From: Hyphococcus sp.
GTDB taxonomy: Bacteria > Pseudomonadota > Alphaproteobacteria > Caulobacterales > Parvularculaceae
Direction: 5' to 3'
NCBI GenBank assembly: GCA_028289605.1
Contig: JANQON010000011.1
Coordinates: forward strand, 111,698-175,697
DNA length: 64,000 nucleotides
The stretch's first letter is position 1; every line of letters begins with the position of its first letter. A program made the position numbers and the translations under genes. Of this stretch, positions 54,376 through 63,970 are shown piece after piece. Below the pieces are notes generated by a model. That model searched no databases. It saw only the letters and a program-made list of their open reading frames with translations, and had not been told where the DNA came from.

Positions 54376-55281
54376 TCATACCTCTGAACCCGGCACGACG
54401 CCACGCGGCAAACTTACAACATGGTCCACTATTTCGCCTGGCCGCGTGAACCAAACCTGCGCATGATCAGCGTGCGTTCGAATATGCTGGAGCGCGCGCC
54501 GGAGCCGGGCGAGTCTAAACGGCTGTCCTACAATCGGGGTATGCAGGGAGATTGCGCAAACAAGCGGCTGATCCGCCGACTGACGCAGCATTTCGTCGAA
54601 CTGGTCGACAATCATGTCGGCAAAGTCGCCCGCTGTGTGGCGGCGGGTAAGCATGGCCGGCGCGTCATTGATTTCAACCGGATAAGGCATCGCCAAAAGC
54701 GGACCGGCACGCGTCTTGAGCCAAACCGGTTGGTCGTCTTGGGGCCAATCGAGCACGTAGGAATAGCCCGCTTCTTTCAGCAGATCGGGGGTGACCGCCG
54801 TTTCCGAGATCCACGGACCAAGCCATCCCCGTGGCGGAGAGCCTTCATGTCGGATGATTGTTTCGGTCGCTTCGGTGATCAGCGCGCGCTCGGCTGCTTC
54901 GTCGAGGTCGCCCTGGCGTTCAGAGTTTGTCCGGCCATGCGCAATAATCTCGTCGCCGCGCGCACGGGCGCGTTCAAAAATTTGCGGCGCATAGTCATAG
55001 ACTGCGGAATTGACCAGAATGCAGGCCGGAATTTCTAATTCGTCAAAGAGATCAAAGAGTCTCCAGACGCCGACACGAAGGCCATAATCGCGCCAGGCAA
55101 AATTCCTCACATCGGGCTGCGGCGTTGTATAGGACGGCGTGTGCCCAAGCCCCTCGCCGAAATGAAAGTGCTCCACATTGACGGCGATGTAAAAGGCAAG
55201 CTGCTTACCGCCCGGCCATTCGTAATGCGGGCGGTGAGAGATAGGACTGTATTCGTATCGCCCGTGCGATTTGAGGATCAT
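54376..55281 (-). CDS. Polysaccharide deacetylase-family protein, PuuE/allantoinase-like
   Basis: The protein has 301 residues with a NodB-type barrel: AFYIAVNVEHFHFGEG at strand one, DEIIAHGRTNSERQ with the metal His, PRGWLGPWISETAVTPDLL and MPYPVEINDAP. This subgroup includes the metal-independent allantoinase PuuE as well as sugar deacetylases; the sequence is closer to the PuuE/DUF group than to chitin deacetylases. No other purine-catabolism genes adjoin it. Its ATG overlaps the stop of the 69-residue gene upstream by 4 bp. Confidence 0.8.
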   Translation of the reverse strand: MILKSHGRYEYSPISHRPHYEWPGGKQLAFYIAVNVEHFHFGEGLGHTPSYTTPQPDVRNFAWRDYGLRVGVWRLFDLFDELEIPACILVNSAVYDYAPQIFERARARGDEIIAHGRTNSERQGDLDEAAERALITEATETIIRHEGSPPRGWLGPWISETAVTPDLLKEAGYSYVLDWPQDDQPVWLKTRAGPLLAMPYPVEINDAPAMLTRRHTAGDFADMIVDQFDEMLRQSADQPLVCAISLHTPIVGQPFRLARLRRALQHIRTHADHAQVWFTRPGEIVDHVVSLPRGVVPGSEV

Positions 55282-55487
55282 CGAAGTTCCTGTTCAGCCT
55301 GTTCAAACCAGCCGATGACGCGCTCAAGATGCGCCTCGCCCCAGGCCTCGAGAAACTTTTGCGTTTTGTAATCAGCGGGGTTGCGAAGCGCTGCAAGGCG
55401 CTCATTGACATAAGCCTGGGTGAGCGGGATTCCGCACAACACGGTGATGCAATGCTTCCAATCGTCATAGGCGCCTAGAGATCGCAT
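55278..55487 (-). CDS. Small protein of unknown function coupled to the deacetylase
   Basis: The protein has 69 residues (MRSLGAYDDWKHCITVLCGI, then LTQAYVNERLAALRNP). It is helical and charged, with two cysteines six residues apart and no signal peptide. AAGGA lies about eight bases upstream of the ATG, and the ATGA overlap with the deacetylase shows it is translated as part of that operon. I cannot name a family; a helper or subunit of the deacetylase is inferred from the coupling. Confidence 0.7.
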   Translation of the reverse strand: MRSLGAYDDWKHCITVLCGIPLTQAYVNERLAALRNPADYKTQKFLEAWGEAHLERVIGWFEQAEQELR

Positions 55488-55895
55488 CGCGGTTTTCCTT
55501 TCGTTGCGTCTGCAAGCTGTTTCTTGTCCTCGCCGGGATGCGTAAGGTGCGGCACGTTGGCGAAAGAAAATGTCCGGCTCCATCGAGCCGAATGACATCC
55601 GCTAAATACGGTTTGAAGAGGAGCGGTTCATCCGCCTCCTCGAAATCAAAGAGGTCCAATAGTCGGTCCACGTCACGATCAGCGATTTTCCGGACTCCTC
55701 ATCATTACTTGTCAACCGGTGCGCAAGTAGCGCTCCTCAACCTCCTCACAGAGTTCATTCTTCGGCGAAACGTCCCTCAGTTGGCGACCGCATCCGCTCC
55801 GCGTTCTAAAGGGATTGGACAAAAGCAATATGCTGCGGTTGTCAGCTTTTGCGACGTTCGTTCCAGACTCCAGGTCTCCATGGCGCGACCGCCGG
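55488..55895. other. Intergenic region between the small gene and the Zur-like gene; no gene seen
   Basis: This includes the promoter of the deacetylase operon and the 3' side of the Fur-family gene, both read leftward. Open frames here are compositionally unlike proteins. No terminator was recognised. Confidence 0.5.
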
Positions 55896-56408
55896 TCACT
55901 TTCCGGCAGCGCCAGCCGCACGGCAACTCCTGCAAACCCCTTCGACCTCCACCACCCGCCGTGTTGGGCGGTATCCGATAATGGCGGCGTTCTCGGAAAT
56001 CAGACGTTCAATCCGCGGATCCTCTAATTCGACCGACGTTCCGCAATCGCTGCAAATGAAGAACAGACAATCGTTCTGTCGCTCCGGATGGACGCACGGC
56101 ACGTACGCGTTCCGGCTTTCGATCTTCGAAACGAGACTTTGGGACATGAGAAATTCAAGCGTGCGGTAAACGGTCGGAGGCGCAACAGGTCGGGAGGTCT
56201 TGAGCTTGAGCGCCTCGACAAGTTCATAGGCGCCTGTTGGCCGTCCGCTCTCCCAGAGCAACTCCAGAATCTGGCGCCGCAGCTTCGTAAGTTGCGCGCC
56301 ACGCGCGTTGCAAAGAGACCCTGCCAGCGCCACCCGTTCATCCGGCGCATGCTGGCCGCGGCAATCGGGATCCGTGCAGGGTCGAGGCTGGATCGGCGAC
56401 AGCGCCAT
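55896..56408 (-). CDS. zur: Fur-family regulator, probably Zur
   Basis: The protein has 170 residues. The winged helix covers about 42-105 ([33 protein letters not shown]). Two C-x-x-C pairs form the structural zinc site, C119-C122 (FICSDC) and C159-C162 (GVCRSC), with HPERQND resembling the metal-sensing region. The Cys-rich N-terminus ([10 protein letters not shown]) is typical of Zur rather than Fur. The start at 56408 has AAGGA seven to eight bases upstream. It is divergent from folE with a palindromic box between them. Zur rather than Fur is inferred from the context of zinc enzymes and DUF1826. Confidence 0.82.
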   Translation of the reverse strand: MALSPIQPRPCTDPDCRGQHAPDERVALAGSLCNARGAQLTKLRRQILELLWESGRPTGAYELVEALKLKTSRPVAPPTVYRTLEFLMSQSLVSKIESRNAYVPCVHPERQNDCLFFICSDCGTSVELEDPRIERLISENAAIIGYRPTRRVVEVEGVCRSCRAAGAAGK

Positions 56409-56436
56409 AATCTTGTCCTTTGTTGCGCTCAGGATG

Positions 56437-56456
56437 CGCAACGTTATAATGTTGCG
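56437..56456. promoter_or_regulatory. Predicted Zur box
   Basis: CGCAACGTTATAATGTTGCG is a 20-bp inverted repeat with 18 of 20 positions symmetric and an AT-rich TTATAA centre, like Zur boxes of alphaproteobacteria. It lies between the divergent zur and folE genes and probably controls both. Confidence 0.7.
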
Positions 56457-56522
56457 TTCGTTGAATGCAAGGACCTATCGCCGCCCGGTCGGGCGGATGA
56501 AGGCCGAAGGAAAAGGTTTGAA

Positions 56523-57176
56523 ATGGACACCGCAGTGGTTGCCAGCCGGCCCGCAGAATCATCTCGAAACACTTCAAGCGGCCGCAAACGGCCCAGCCGG
56601 GCGGAAGCGGAAACGGCCGTGCGGACGCTGATCGAATGGGCCGGCGACGACCCTGACCGCGAAGGCCTCTCCGGTACGCCGGCGCGGGTTGCGCGCGCGT
56701 ACGAGGAGTTTTTCGCCGGTTACAATGAAGATCCGGTCGCGCTGCTTGCCACGACGTTTGAGGAAACCGCCGCCTATGACGAGATGATCGTTTTGCGCGA
56801 CATTCGCCTCGAATCCCATTGCGAGCACCATCTCGTTCCTATCTTGGGCAGAGTGCATGTCGGCTATTTGCCAGCAGGCCGCGTTGTCGGGATTTCGAAG
56901 CTGGCGCGTGTTGTTGAGGCGTTCGCCAAGCGCATGCAGATCCAGGAAACGTTGACGGCGCAGATTGCCGACACGATCCAGGACGTCTTGAACCCGCGCG
57001 GCGTCGGCGTCGTCATCGAAGCGGCGCATCAATGCATGACCACGCGCGGCATTCGCAAGCCCGGCGTCAGCATGGCGACGAGCCGCATGCTAGGATCATT
57101 TCGCGATGATCCGGACACCCGCCGTGAGTTTCTTGCGATGATCGCAAGTCCAAGGAGCAATCCCCATGAGAGCTGA
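56523..57176 (+). CDS. folE: GTP cyclohydrolase I
   Basis: The protein has 217 residues. It catalyses the first step from GTP to dihydroneopterin triphosphate for folate and related pterins. Zinc ligands C100, H103 and C171 are visible in [10 protein letters not shown] and [10 protein letters not shown]; other signatures are [21 protein letters not shown] and RIQ-type helix [18 protein letters not shown] lies seven bases upstream of the ATG. It is divergent from zur across a predicted Zur box and overlaps hisI by 11 bp. Whether it is the only FolE copy cannot be told from this window. Confidence 0.95.
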   Translation: MDTAVVASRPAESSRNTSSGRKRPSRAEAETAVRTLIEWAGDDPDREGLSGTPARVARAYEEFFAGYNEDPVALLATTFEETAAYDEMIVLRDIRLESHCEHHLVPILGRVHVGYLPAGRVVGISKLARVVEAFAKRMQIQETLTAQIADTIQDVLNPRGVGVVIEAAHQCMTTRGIRKPGVSMATSRMLGSFRDDPDTRREFLAMIASPRSNPHES

Positions 57177-57669
57177 AGGCGGCGATCCCTCAACTTCAAA
57201 CGCCTTTGGCGAACGTTTGTCAGTCGAGCAAGTCGAAGAAGGCTTCGCCCTAACCCCGAAGTTCGATGCCGACGGACTGATCCCTTGCGTCACCACCGCA
57301 GCTGATACGCACGAAGTGCTGATGCTGGGTTACATGAATTGTGAAGCATTGCATCGGACGATGTCGACCGGCGAGGCGCACTATTGGAGCCGAAGTCGCC
57401 AACGCCTTTGGCGAAAGGGAAAAACCAGCGGCCTTACGCAAAAGGTCGTCGAGATGCGCATCGACGACGACCAGGACGCTGTCTGGCTGCGCGTTCGGGT
57501 TGCTGGTTCCGGAGCCAGTTGTCATGTCGGTTACCGATCTTGCTTCTACCGAGCGGTTGAACTCGGCGAGCCGTCCGCCGGACCTGCTCGCCTTGTATTC
57601 ACCGAATCACAGAAGTCCTTCGATCCAAAAGATGTCTATGGCGACGCGCCAAACCCGACGCAGCTTTGA
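57166..57669 (+). CDS. hisI: Phosphoribosyl-AMP cyclohydrolase-like protein with one metal ligand changed
   Basis: The protein has 167 residues. HisI landmarks are [32 protein letters not shown] and [15 protein letters not shown]. Two of the three zinc cysteines (C119, C126) remain, but in the loop normally reading LDCDGD this protein has RIDDDQD, so Cys is replaced by D101. A ribosome-binding site AAGGAG lies inside the folE 3' end, and the genes overlap by 11 bp. No other histidine genes are nearby. In a Zur-linked operon this may be a back-up HisI adapted to low zinc; that is inference. Confidence 0.88.
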   Translation: MRAEGGDPSTSNAFGERLSVEQVEEGFALTPKFDADGLIPCVTTAADTHEVLMLGYMNCEALHRTMSTGEAHYWSRSRQRLWRKGKTSGLTQKVVEMRIDDDQDAVWLRVRVAGSGASCHVGYRSCFYRAVELGEPSAGPARLVFTESQKSFDPKDVYGDAPNPTQL

Positions 57670-57808
57670 CGCAAATCGGCTTTTTGCTTGATTTGATGGC
57701 TTGAGGAATTTGAGACAACGCAGACAACAATCGGCGCCCCTGCTTCTCGCTGCATCGCATGAGTGGCGTTGGATAAACTGGAACACTGTGTCGTAGAAAG
57801 ATCAGGGC

Positions 57809-58456
57809 GTGCGAACCCAAACAATCAATCAAAGCAAACAAAATGACCCGGTGCGGACAGTCAACCGCCAGGAAGGTTTCAAGGATATATTCGATGAAGA
57901 GGTAGAGGCCGTAATCTGGAAACGCCCGACGCCTCCATCTATTTCATCAGCACTAAGAGCATTGCCGACCCACGACGTTGAGAACGGACGCTTCTGCGTC
58001 GCTGTAAGCGAAGTCCGAAGCCGTATAATGGGCCTTTTCGACAAGTGGGGATGGTGCGCCGGCGACGCCAGGCGCTGGATAGCAGACGACGTCGAGGCTC
58101 TCGCGGCGCAGATGGCGAGTGTTTTGTCGGTTTCCCAACTCCTCCTGCGTGTCGAGTTGGTGCGCGACGACGCCTGCCGAAAGTTTCATTGCGATACAGT
58201 CAGAGCCCGCCTCATCTGCACTTATAGCGGTCCGGGGACGGAATATGGAATTGTTGACGAACGCGACCAACCCAATGAAATCCACACCGTTCCGACGGGC
58301 AGCCCCACGCTACTGAAGGGCAAACTCTGGCCAGGTTTCTTCCATCAATCGGTCCTGCACCGGTCGCCCCCGATCGAGGGAGCAGGCATATCGCGGTTGG
58401 TGATCGTTCTCAATGAAGCTGCACCGGAAGACGGTGAACTACTCGCTCATGCCTGA
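57809..58456 (+). CDS. DUF1826 protein
   Basis: The protein has about 215 residues. The central KFHCDTVRARLICTYSGPGTEY followed by H-bearing LWPGFFHQSVLHRSPP is the DUF1826 pattern; the His-x-Asp and later His could form a metal site. DUF1826 genes are known to sit in zinc-regulated clusters. The apparent start is a GTG; a second GTG lies 14 codons on, and no good ribosome-binding site picks between them. It is 139 bp downstream of hisI and overlaps the methyltransferase gene by 8 bp. Confidence 0.75.
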   Translation: MRTQTINQSKQNDPVRTVNRQEGFKDIFDEEVEAVIWKRPTPPSISSALRALPTHDVENGRFCVAVSEVRSRIMGLFDKWGWCAGDARRWIADDVEALAAQMASVLSVSQLLLRVELVRDDACRKFHCDTVRARLICTYSGPGTEYGIVDERDQPNEIHTVPTGSPTLLKGKLWPGFFHQSVLHRSPPIEGAGISRLVIVLNEAAPEDGELLAHA

Positions 58457-59147
58457 AGAAACAAACCCATTCATCGAAATCTTCAACGATCCTGAACAGG
58501 CCGCCAAGTATGCGGACGGGCCCGCGAAGTTTATGCCTGGATTCTTCGATCTACACATCATGGCAAATGTGTTGATCCGTGAGCGCGCGCCAAGCAATGC
58601 GCACATATTGGTGCACGGAGCAGGCGGCGGTTTGGAACTGGAAGCGCTTGCCGCAAAGAACCCTCAATGGACATTCCTGGGCGTCGATCCCGCAAAGGCC
58701 ATGCTTGACGAAGCGCAACGGAGACTGGGCGTCCAGAATAGCCGCGTGAACCTGCACCACGGCTTCATTGAAACCGCTCCCGAAGGCCCGTTCGACGCCG
58801 CCACAAGTCTTCTAACGCTTCACTTCCTCGCGGCTGATGCGCGCCAAACCACGGTGTCAGAGATTGTTCGCAGGTTGAAACCAGGCGCGCCGTTCATCGC
58901 CGCACATTCCAGTTTTCCGCAAGACGAAAACGAGCGCGACGCCTGGTTGCGGCGATACAGAGAGTTTGCTGTGGCGTCAGGGGCCGATCCCGACATGGCG
59001 GACAATGCACGCAACGCGGTCGCCGAGACGATTCCGCTGCTCGATCCAGATATTGATGAAGCAATTTTCCGAGCGGCAGGCCTTCAAAACGTCACGATGT
59101 TTTACGCGGCGTTCACCTGGCGTGGATGGGTCGGCTATGCGCCCTAA
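58449..59147 (+). CDS. Class I SAM-dependent methyltransferase (copy 2)
   Basis: The protein has 232 residues, motif I ILVHGAGGGLELEAL, FLGVDPAKAMLDEA and FDAATSLLTLHFL. It matches the protein at 46499 over the whole length without gaps of note, so the two are paralogs from a duplication. The ATG at 58449 lies in the ATGCCTGA overlap with DUF1826, which implies translational coupling. That places this copy in the Zur-linked transcript, while copy 1 is not next to any Zur-like box. Substrate unknown. Confidence 0.85.
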   Translation: MPEETNPFIEIFNDPEQAAKYADGPAKFMPGFFDLHIMANVLIRERAPSNAHILVHGAGGGLELEALAAKNPQWTFLGVDPAKAMLDEAQRRLGVQNSRVNLHHGFIETAPEGPFDAATSLLTLHFLAADARQTTVSEIVRRLKPGAPFIAAHSSFPQDENERDAWLRRYREFAVASGADPDMADNARNAVAETIPLLDPDIDEAIFRAAGLQNVTMFYAAFTWRGWVGYAP

Positions 59148-59358
59148 GCGCCAATTAATCCAAATCGGCGCGGCCCGCTTATTGGAACGCCTCGATGATC
59201 GCAGCCTTACCCCGCTACGAGGCGAAGTTTTGCTTTATCGTTTCCAAAAAAGTCCCCATAAGAACTGACGCGCTCCGCTGACGGCGCACGTTAAGGTAGT
59301 AACTGGCTGGAAGCGATGCGCCGCGTTGTACGCCGGCGGATCATGATGGAGCACTGAT

Positions 59359-62010
59359 ATGCGTCTTGTGAAGTTTGTCCTCGGCCTTGTATTGGCGGCC
59401 GGCTTAGTATCCCAAGCAGCTGGTCAAGCTTATCCGCCTGCCGACTATCAAGATCGCGTTCCCACGCTGAATGACGTCGTCGGCCATAACCATGGCGCGG
59501 ATCTGACTTCATCTCGTGACATTATTGAGTACTTTCGAGCCCTGGCCGCTGCAGACCCATCGCGTATCCAAATTCGTTCGTATGGGGAGACTTGGCAGGG
59601 GCGAGAATTGATTTACGCAGTGATCACATCACCTGACAACATGCGACGGCTTAGTGAGATTCAAACAGACCTTTCGGCGCTAGGTTCGGGTCAAGAACTG
59701 CCCAATGAAAGACTGACGCAACATCCCGCTGTCGTGTGGTTGTCGTACGGAGTGCACGGCGACGAGATTACGCCCTCAGACAGCGCCGTATTTATGGCTT
59801 ATCACCTGCTCGCCGCGGAAAACAATGAAGTGGTCGACACGATCCTCGACAATACGATCGTAATCATCGACCCCAACCAGAACCCTGATGGACGCGAGCG
59901 GTTTCTCCATGGTTTCACTTCCGCCCTTGGTCTCGAACCGCAAGGCGACCGATACGCGGCGGAACATGATCAGTTGTGGCCGCGCGGCCGATTTAATCAC
60001 TATGTATTCGACCTCAACCGCGATTGGTTTGCGCTCACCCAGCCGGAGACAGAGGGCAAAGTAAAAGCCATGCTCGATTGGCACCCCGTCGTCTTCGTCG
60101 ACAGTCACGAAATGGGCGGGGATCAAACCTATTTCTTTCCGCCGTCGGCGCCTCCGTTTAATCCCAACATCACAAGCAACCAGCGCGAAAAACAGGTTCT
60201 TCTCGGCCGAAACATGGCGCAATATTTCGATCGCTTCGGCGTCCCCTATTTTACCCGCGAGATCTTTGATGCGTTTTATCCAGGGTATGGAGACATGTGG
60301 CCGACGCTCAACGGCGCAATCGCCATGACGTTCGAACAAGGATCGCCTCGCGGCCTTGTATTCGATCGAAAAGACGGAACCCAACTAACCTACAATGAGG
60401 GCGTGCGGAACACTGTTCTCGCGTCTCTTGCGACGCTCGAGACAGTGGCGCGAAACAAGGACGATTTTCTCAGAGACTATGGCGCTTACCGTCGTTCTGC
60501 GATTAACGTAGCTGCAAGAGCAAGCGATCGGTTCGTTGTATTCGATCTGTCAACTGGTCGATACGAAGCCGAAAGTCTTGCTCGGCGTTTGTCTTCTCAG
60601 GGCGTTGTGGTCCAAAGAACTCCCGCCGGAAGTCGCCATTGCGGCGCCGCCTATAGCGATGGCGCGCTGATCGTCGACAGCGCTCAACCGCAGAGTCGTC
60701 TTATTCGCACACTGCTCAGCCCCTCGACTGATCTGCCCGCTGACTATATCGCCGCGCAAGAGAACAGGCGCGATCGAGGTTTGAATCACGAACTCTACGA
60801 TGTCACAGCCTGGTCTTTACCGCTCATGGACGGCGTCAACATCCGGCAATGCAGCCGCGTTGATCTGCGGTCAGCCGTCGAAGTATCGGCTGACGATCCG
60901 ATACCATCATTGACAGCGGCCGGCGGCGCCTATGGACAAATCGCGCCCTGGACTGACGGCGGTCAAGCGAAACTCGTTGTGGCGGCGCTCCGGGCGGGAT
61001 TACGCGGTAAAACTACTGATGAACCCTTCATGCAGGGCGGGCGCACCTATCCTGCGGGCAGCGTCGTATTCCCCGCGGCGGACAATCCGGACGATATGAA
61101 TGCGCGTCTTCGCAATCTTGCAGATCAGATTGGCGCTGAACTGGCGCCGATGGAAAACAGTTGGGTCGAAGAAGGGCCGAACATCGGAAGCGCATCCTTC
61201 GCCGCCATGAAGGCGCCGCGGGTCGCAATGGCTTGGGGCGAAGGAACCGTCGCTACGTCCGCAGGTAATACGCGGTTTGTTGTTGAACGCGTTTTGGGTC
61301 TTCCGGTAACGCCGATACGAGCGTCCACAATCGCCCGCGCTGATCTCTCGCGATACGATGTATTGATCCTTCCAGATAGTGATAACGGCCTCGCTGACAA
61401 AATCGGCGCCGCGGCGCCCATTCAGGAATTCGTCCGCAATGGGGGCGTCCTTGTCGCCTTCTCACGAAGCGTAAACATGATTGCGGACGAGGCATTCGGC
61501 CTCCTATCAACTCAACTTGAGTATGCGGCTATCACGGAGACCCTGGATAGTGACGGCGAAACCGGTGATGAGGAAGACGACCGCGCGCCAGGAACGATTC
61601 TGAACTCCGACGCTGAGTACAAAGCACAGACCAAAAATCGCCGCGCGGCCCCAGAGGACGTTCCAGGCGTTTTGCTGAGCGCGATCGCCAATACCGATCA
61701 CTGGCTCGCGTCAGGTTATGACGAAGCCAATGTGCTGGTGACAGGCGATAACATTTTTCGCCCGTTGAACACCGGCGACGGCGTGAACGTGTTCCGCTTC
61801 GCGAACGCTGACGACCTGTTGCTCAGCGGTTATCTTTGGGAAGAAAACCGGGCGCAGTTGGCCTACAAACCGTTCGTGATGGCCGAACAGCATGGCGACG
61901 GATTGGTCATCGGGTTCACGCAAAGCCCGACCACCCGCGCCTATCTGAACGGCTTGAACTTGCTGCTAGCCAATGCGGTCGTACTCGCGCCTGCGCGTGT
62001 TGCGAAGTAG
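59359..62010 (+). CDS. Exported M14-family zinc carboxypeptidase with a C-terminal amidotransferase-like domain
   Basis: The protein has 883 residues with signal peptide MRLVKFVLGLVLAAGLVSQA. The zinc motif H-x-x-E is H133-G-D-E136 and a further His is in VDSHEMGG; NQNPDGRERF gives the substrate-binding Asn-Arg, and AMTFEQGS a candidate catalytic Glu. The M14 domain spans about 30-365. The region after about 625 (TRFVVERVLGLPVTPIR, VLILPDSDNG, VRNGGVLVAFSRS) looks like a class-I glutamine-amidotransferase fold, often found in this subgroup, with an acidic insert near 720. Predicted to trim peptides in the periplasm. Confidence 0.88.
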   Translation: MRLVKFVLGLVLAAGLVSQAAGQAYPPADYQDRVPTLNDVVGHNHGADLTSSRDIIEYFRALAAADPSRIQIRSYGETWQGRELIYAVITSPDNMRRLSEIQTDLSALGSGQELPNERLTQHPAVVWLSYGVHGDEITPSDSAVFMAYHLLAAENNEVVDTILDNTIVIIDPNQNPDGRERFLHGFTSALGLEPQGDRYAAEHDQLWPRGRFNHYVFDLNRDWFALTQPETEGKVKAMLDWHPVVFVDSHEMGGDQTYFFPPSAPPFNPNITSNQREKQVLLGRNMAQYFDRFGVPYFTREIFDAFYPGYGDMWPTLNGAIAMTFEQGSPRGLVFDRKDGTQLTYNEGVRNTVLASLATLETVARNKDDFLRDYGAYRRSAINVAARASDRFVVFDLSTGRYEAESLARRLSSQGVVVQRTPAGSRHCGAAYSDGALIVDSAQPQSRLIRTLLSPSTDLPADYIAAQENRRDRGLNHELYDVTAWSLPLMDGVNIRQCSRVDLRSAVEVSADDPIPSLTAAGGAYGQIAPWTDGGQAKLVVAALRAGLRGKTTDEPFMQGGRTYPAGSVVFPAADNPDDMNARLRNLADQIGAELAPMENSWVEEGPNIGSASFAAMKAPRVAMAWGEGTVATSAGNTRFVVERVLGLPVTPIRASTIARADLSRYDVLILPDSDNGLADKIGAAAPIQEFVRNGGVLVAFSRSVNMIADEAFGLLSTQLEYAAITETLDSDGETGDEEDDRAPGTILNSDAEYKAQTKNRRAAPEDVPGVLLSAIANTDHWLASGYDEANVLVTGDNIFRPLNTGDGVNVFRFANADDLLLSGYLWEENRAQLAYKPFVMAEQHGDGLVIGFTQSPTTRAYLNGLNLLLANAVVLAPARVAK

Positions 62011-62238
62011 GCTGCTTCATGAGCAAACATAACGTGGTTTTTGGACCACCTGGGATTCAATGTACGCTCTCGCCAAAACGGACACTGACGAATGTCTGCA
62101 GCAGGGCGCGAAAACGCCTTTATGAGGACCCCTCAGAGCAGACGACGCTCGCCTGCTGGAACCGCAGACGGGTTCGCTTTAGCCTAACAGCATCATCGGA
62201 AATCAGACGGATCAACAAAGTCAAAAAGGGCTGGGCGA

Positions 62239-63804
62239 ATGGAGGAACTCCTCTCATCGACGATACGGACAGCGAAGAATCATGCCGGTTCCTGGCGCAC
62301 TGTGTTTCGTCGTTGGCGGATATGCGTCGCAGCAGCCGCTGTTATGGCCCTCACAACGGTCCCGGTTCACAGTCAAGATTCCGATAAGGTTGAAGCTTAT
62401 CCAGACCTCGCAGGGATTCGATATGGGATCTCGGTGACCGACCTGGACGGCAACGTCATCGTATCGCATCGGGCGGACGAACGATTTGCGCCAGCCTCGA
62501 ACGTCAAATTGTTTGTAACGGCGGCGGCTCTCGCGGCGGAGGAGGCGTTGTCCGATTTAGATCCTGCGCTGCGGGTTGTATCGGAACCGACGGGGTCAGG
62601 GCCGCCCACCCTGGCGTTAGTGGGGCGCGGCGACCCGACCGTTGGGTTCGGTGAGAATTGCGACGTCAGATGCGTCGAATCCCTGGCGGAGGCCGTGGCG
62701 GATGCGGGCATCACCAATGTTGGTGACATTGTAGGCGATGACCGATGGTTCGCCGACGAGCGAAGGCCTCTGGGATGGAGCTGGGACGATCTGAAATTCG
62801 GCCACGGAACGTCGATCTCGGCGATCGCCGTAAACGACAGCATTGTCTCTCTAATGGTGTCGCCGTCAGATGACGTCGGGACGAGCCCGCAGGCGTTTTG
62901 GGTCGACGACGGGCCAAGCTTTTTCCATCTCAAAAACGAGGCGAAGACAAGCGACGCAACGGGAGAAAGGGCGCTGCGGTTGGAGCGGCGTATCGGAGAT
63001 CGGACGGCGCGGCTCTACGGGGAACTGCCCATTGGATCGAAATCGGTGACGCTCGATCTGGGAGTCGACAATCCGGCGCATCTAGCCGCGTGGTACTTCA
63101 AGAGGGCGTTGGAAGCTGAGGGGGTGTCGGTTTCAGGGAAGCTGCGGACCCGGCGTCGGCCTCTCGAGTATGCTGACGAACCGATACCAGCCGATCCAGA
63201 CGACCCGACTGCCCAATCGCGGTGCGCCCACCGCACTCAAGTTGAATCCAATCAAACTGTCATCGCGTCGCTTCAGCCCGCTCCGATCCGTGATATCGTC
63301 GACGAGATCAATCGCGAGAGTCAAAATCTGTATGCTGAGGTTCTGCTTCGTCAATTGGGCCGCGCTGCGGGGACGGGCTCTTCCTTTTGCGGATTATTGC
63401 AGATCCAGCAATTTTTGAATGACGTCGGGGTTCCGCGCGCATCCTATGACTTTGCCGACGGTTCGGGCCTTTCTAGCTACAACCGCGCGACTCCCGCGAC
63501 CATAACGGCCCTCTTACGCCACGCAGCCGCTGCGCCATGGGGGGAAGCCTATCGTGCGAGCCTGCCAATCGGCGGCGCCTCGGTTGGAACGCTGAAGCAT
63601 AGATTTCGCGGTTCAGCGCTGGAGGGTAGAATCTTTGCAAAGACGGGAACATTGAACCACGTAGACGCTTTGTCCGGCTACATGCAGGCGCGCAGCGGGA
63701 AGACTTTGGTTTTTTCTGTTATTGTGAACGACCGGCCGTTGGAAACATCTTCTGCGATGCATCAGATTGATTCCTTCCTGTTGAATATCGCAGAGCAATA
63801 TTAG
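62239..63804 (+). CDS. dacB: D-alanyl-D-alanine carboxypeptidase/endopeptidase (PBP4/DacB type)
   Basis: The protein has 521 residues. The S13-family set is S87-N-V-K90 in APASNVKLFV, S-x-N in GSGLSSYNRATP and K-T-G in FAKTGTLNHVDALSGY. The insertion domain between the first and second motifs, typical of PBP4, contains GDDRWFADERRPLGWSWDDL. A hydrophobic segment at about 27-45 is the likely signal. It cuts terminal D-Ala or cross-bridges in peptidoglycan. An alternative start near residue 36 is possible but weakens the signal peptide. Confidence 0.88.
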   Translation: MEELLSSTIRTAKNHAGSWRTVFRRWRICVAAAAVMALTTVPVHSQDSDKVEAYPDLAGIRYGISVTDLDGNVIVSHRADERFAPASNVKLFVTAAALAAEEALSDLDPALRVVSEPTGSGPPTLALVGRGDPTVGFGENCDVRCVESLAEAVADAGITNVGDIVGDDRWFADERRPLGWSWDDLKFGHGTSISAIAVNDSIVSLMVSPSDDVGTSPQAFWVDDGPSFFHLKNEAKTSDATGERALRLERRIGDRTARLYGELPIGSKSVTLDLGVDNPAHLAAWYFKRALEAEGVSVSGKLRTRRRPLEYADEPIPADPDDPTAQSRCAHRTQVESNQTVIASLQPAPIRDIVDEINRESQNLYAEVLLRQLGRAAGTGSSFCGLLQIQQFLNDVGVPRASYDFADGSGLSSYNRATPATITALLRHAAAAPWGEAYRASLPIGGASVGTLKHRFRGSALEGRIFAKTGTLNHVDALSGYMQARSGKTLVFSVIVNDRPLETSSAMHQIDSFLLNIAEQY

Positions 63805-63970
63805 CCGCTGGTTGGCTTTGTCAGTGGAACAGGGCAGGTTTCGGCAGCCGGCCGTCTTAAGGGCGGTTGATGACCAAAAACCCAATTCGCTATATGCTCG
63901 TAAGGACCAACGCTTTTCGACCGAGTCCCCGACCCATCCGGTCGCGGCGACCCATTTCCAGGAGACGTTC

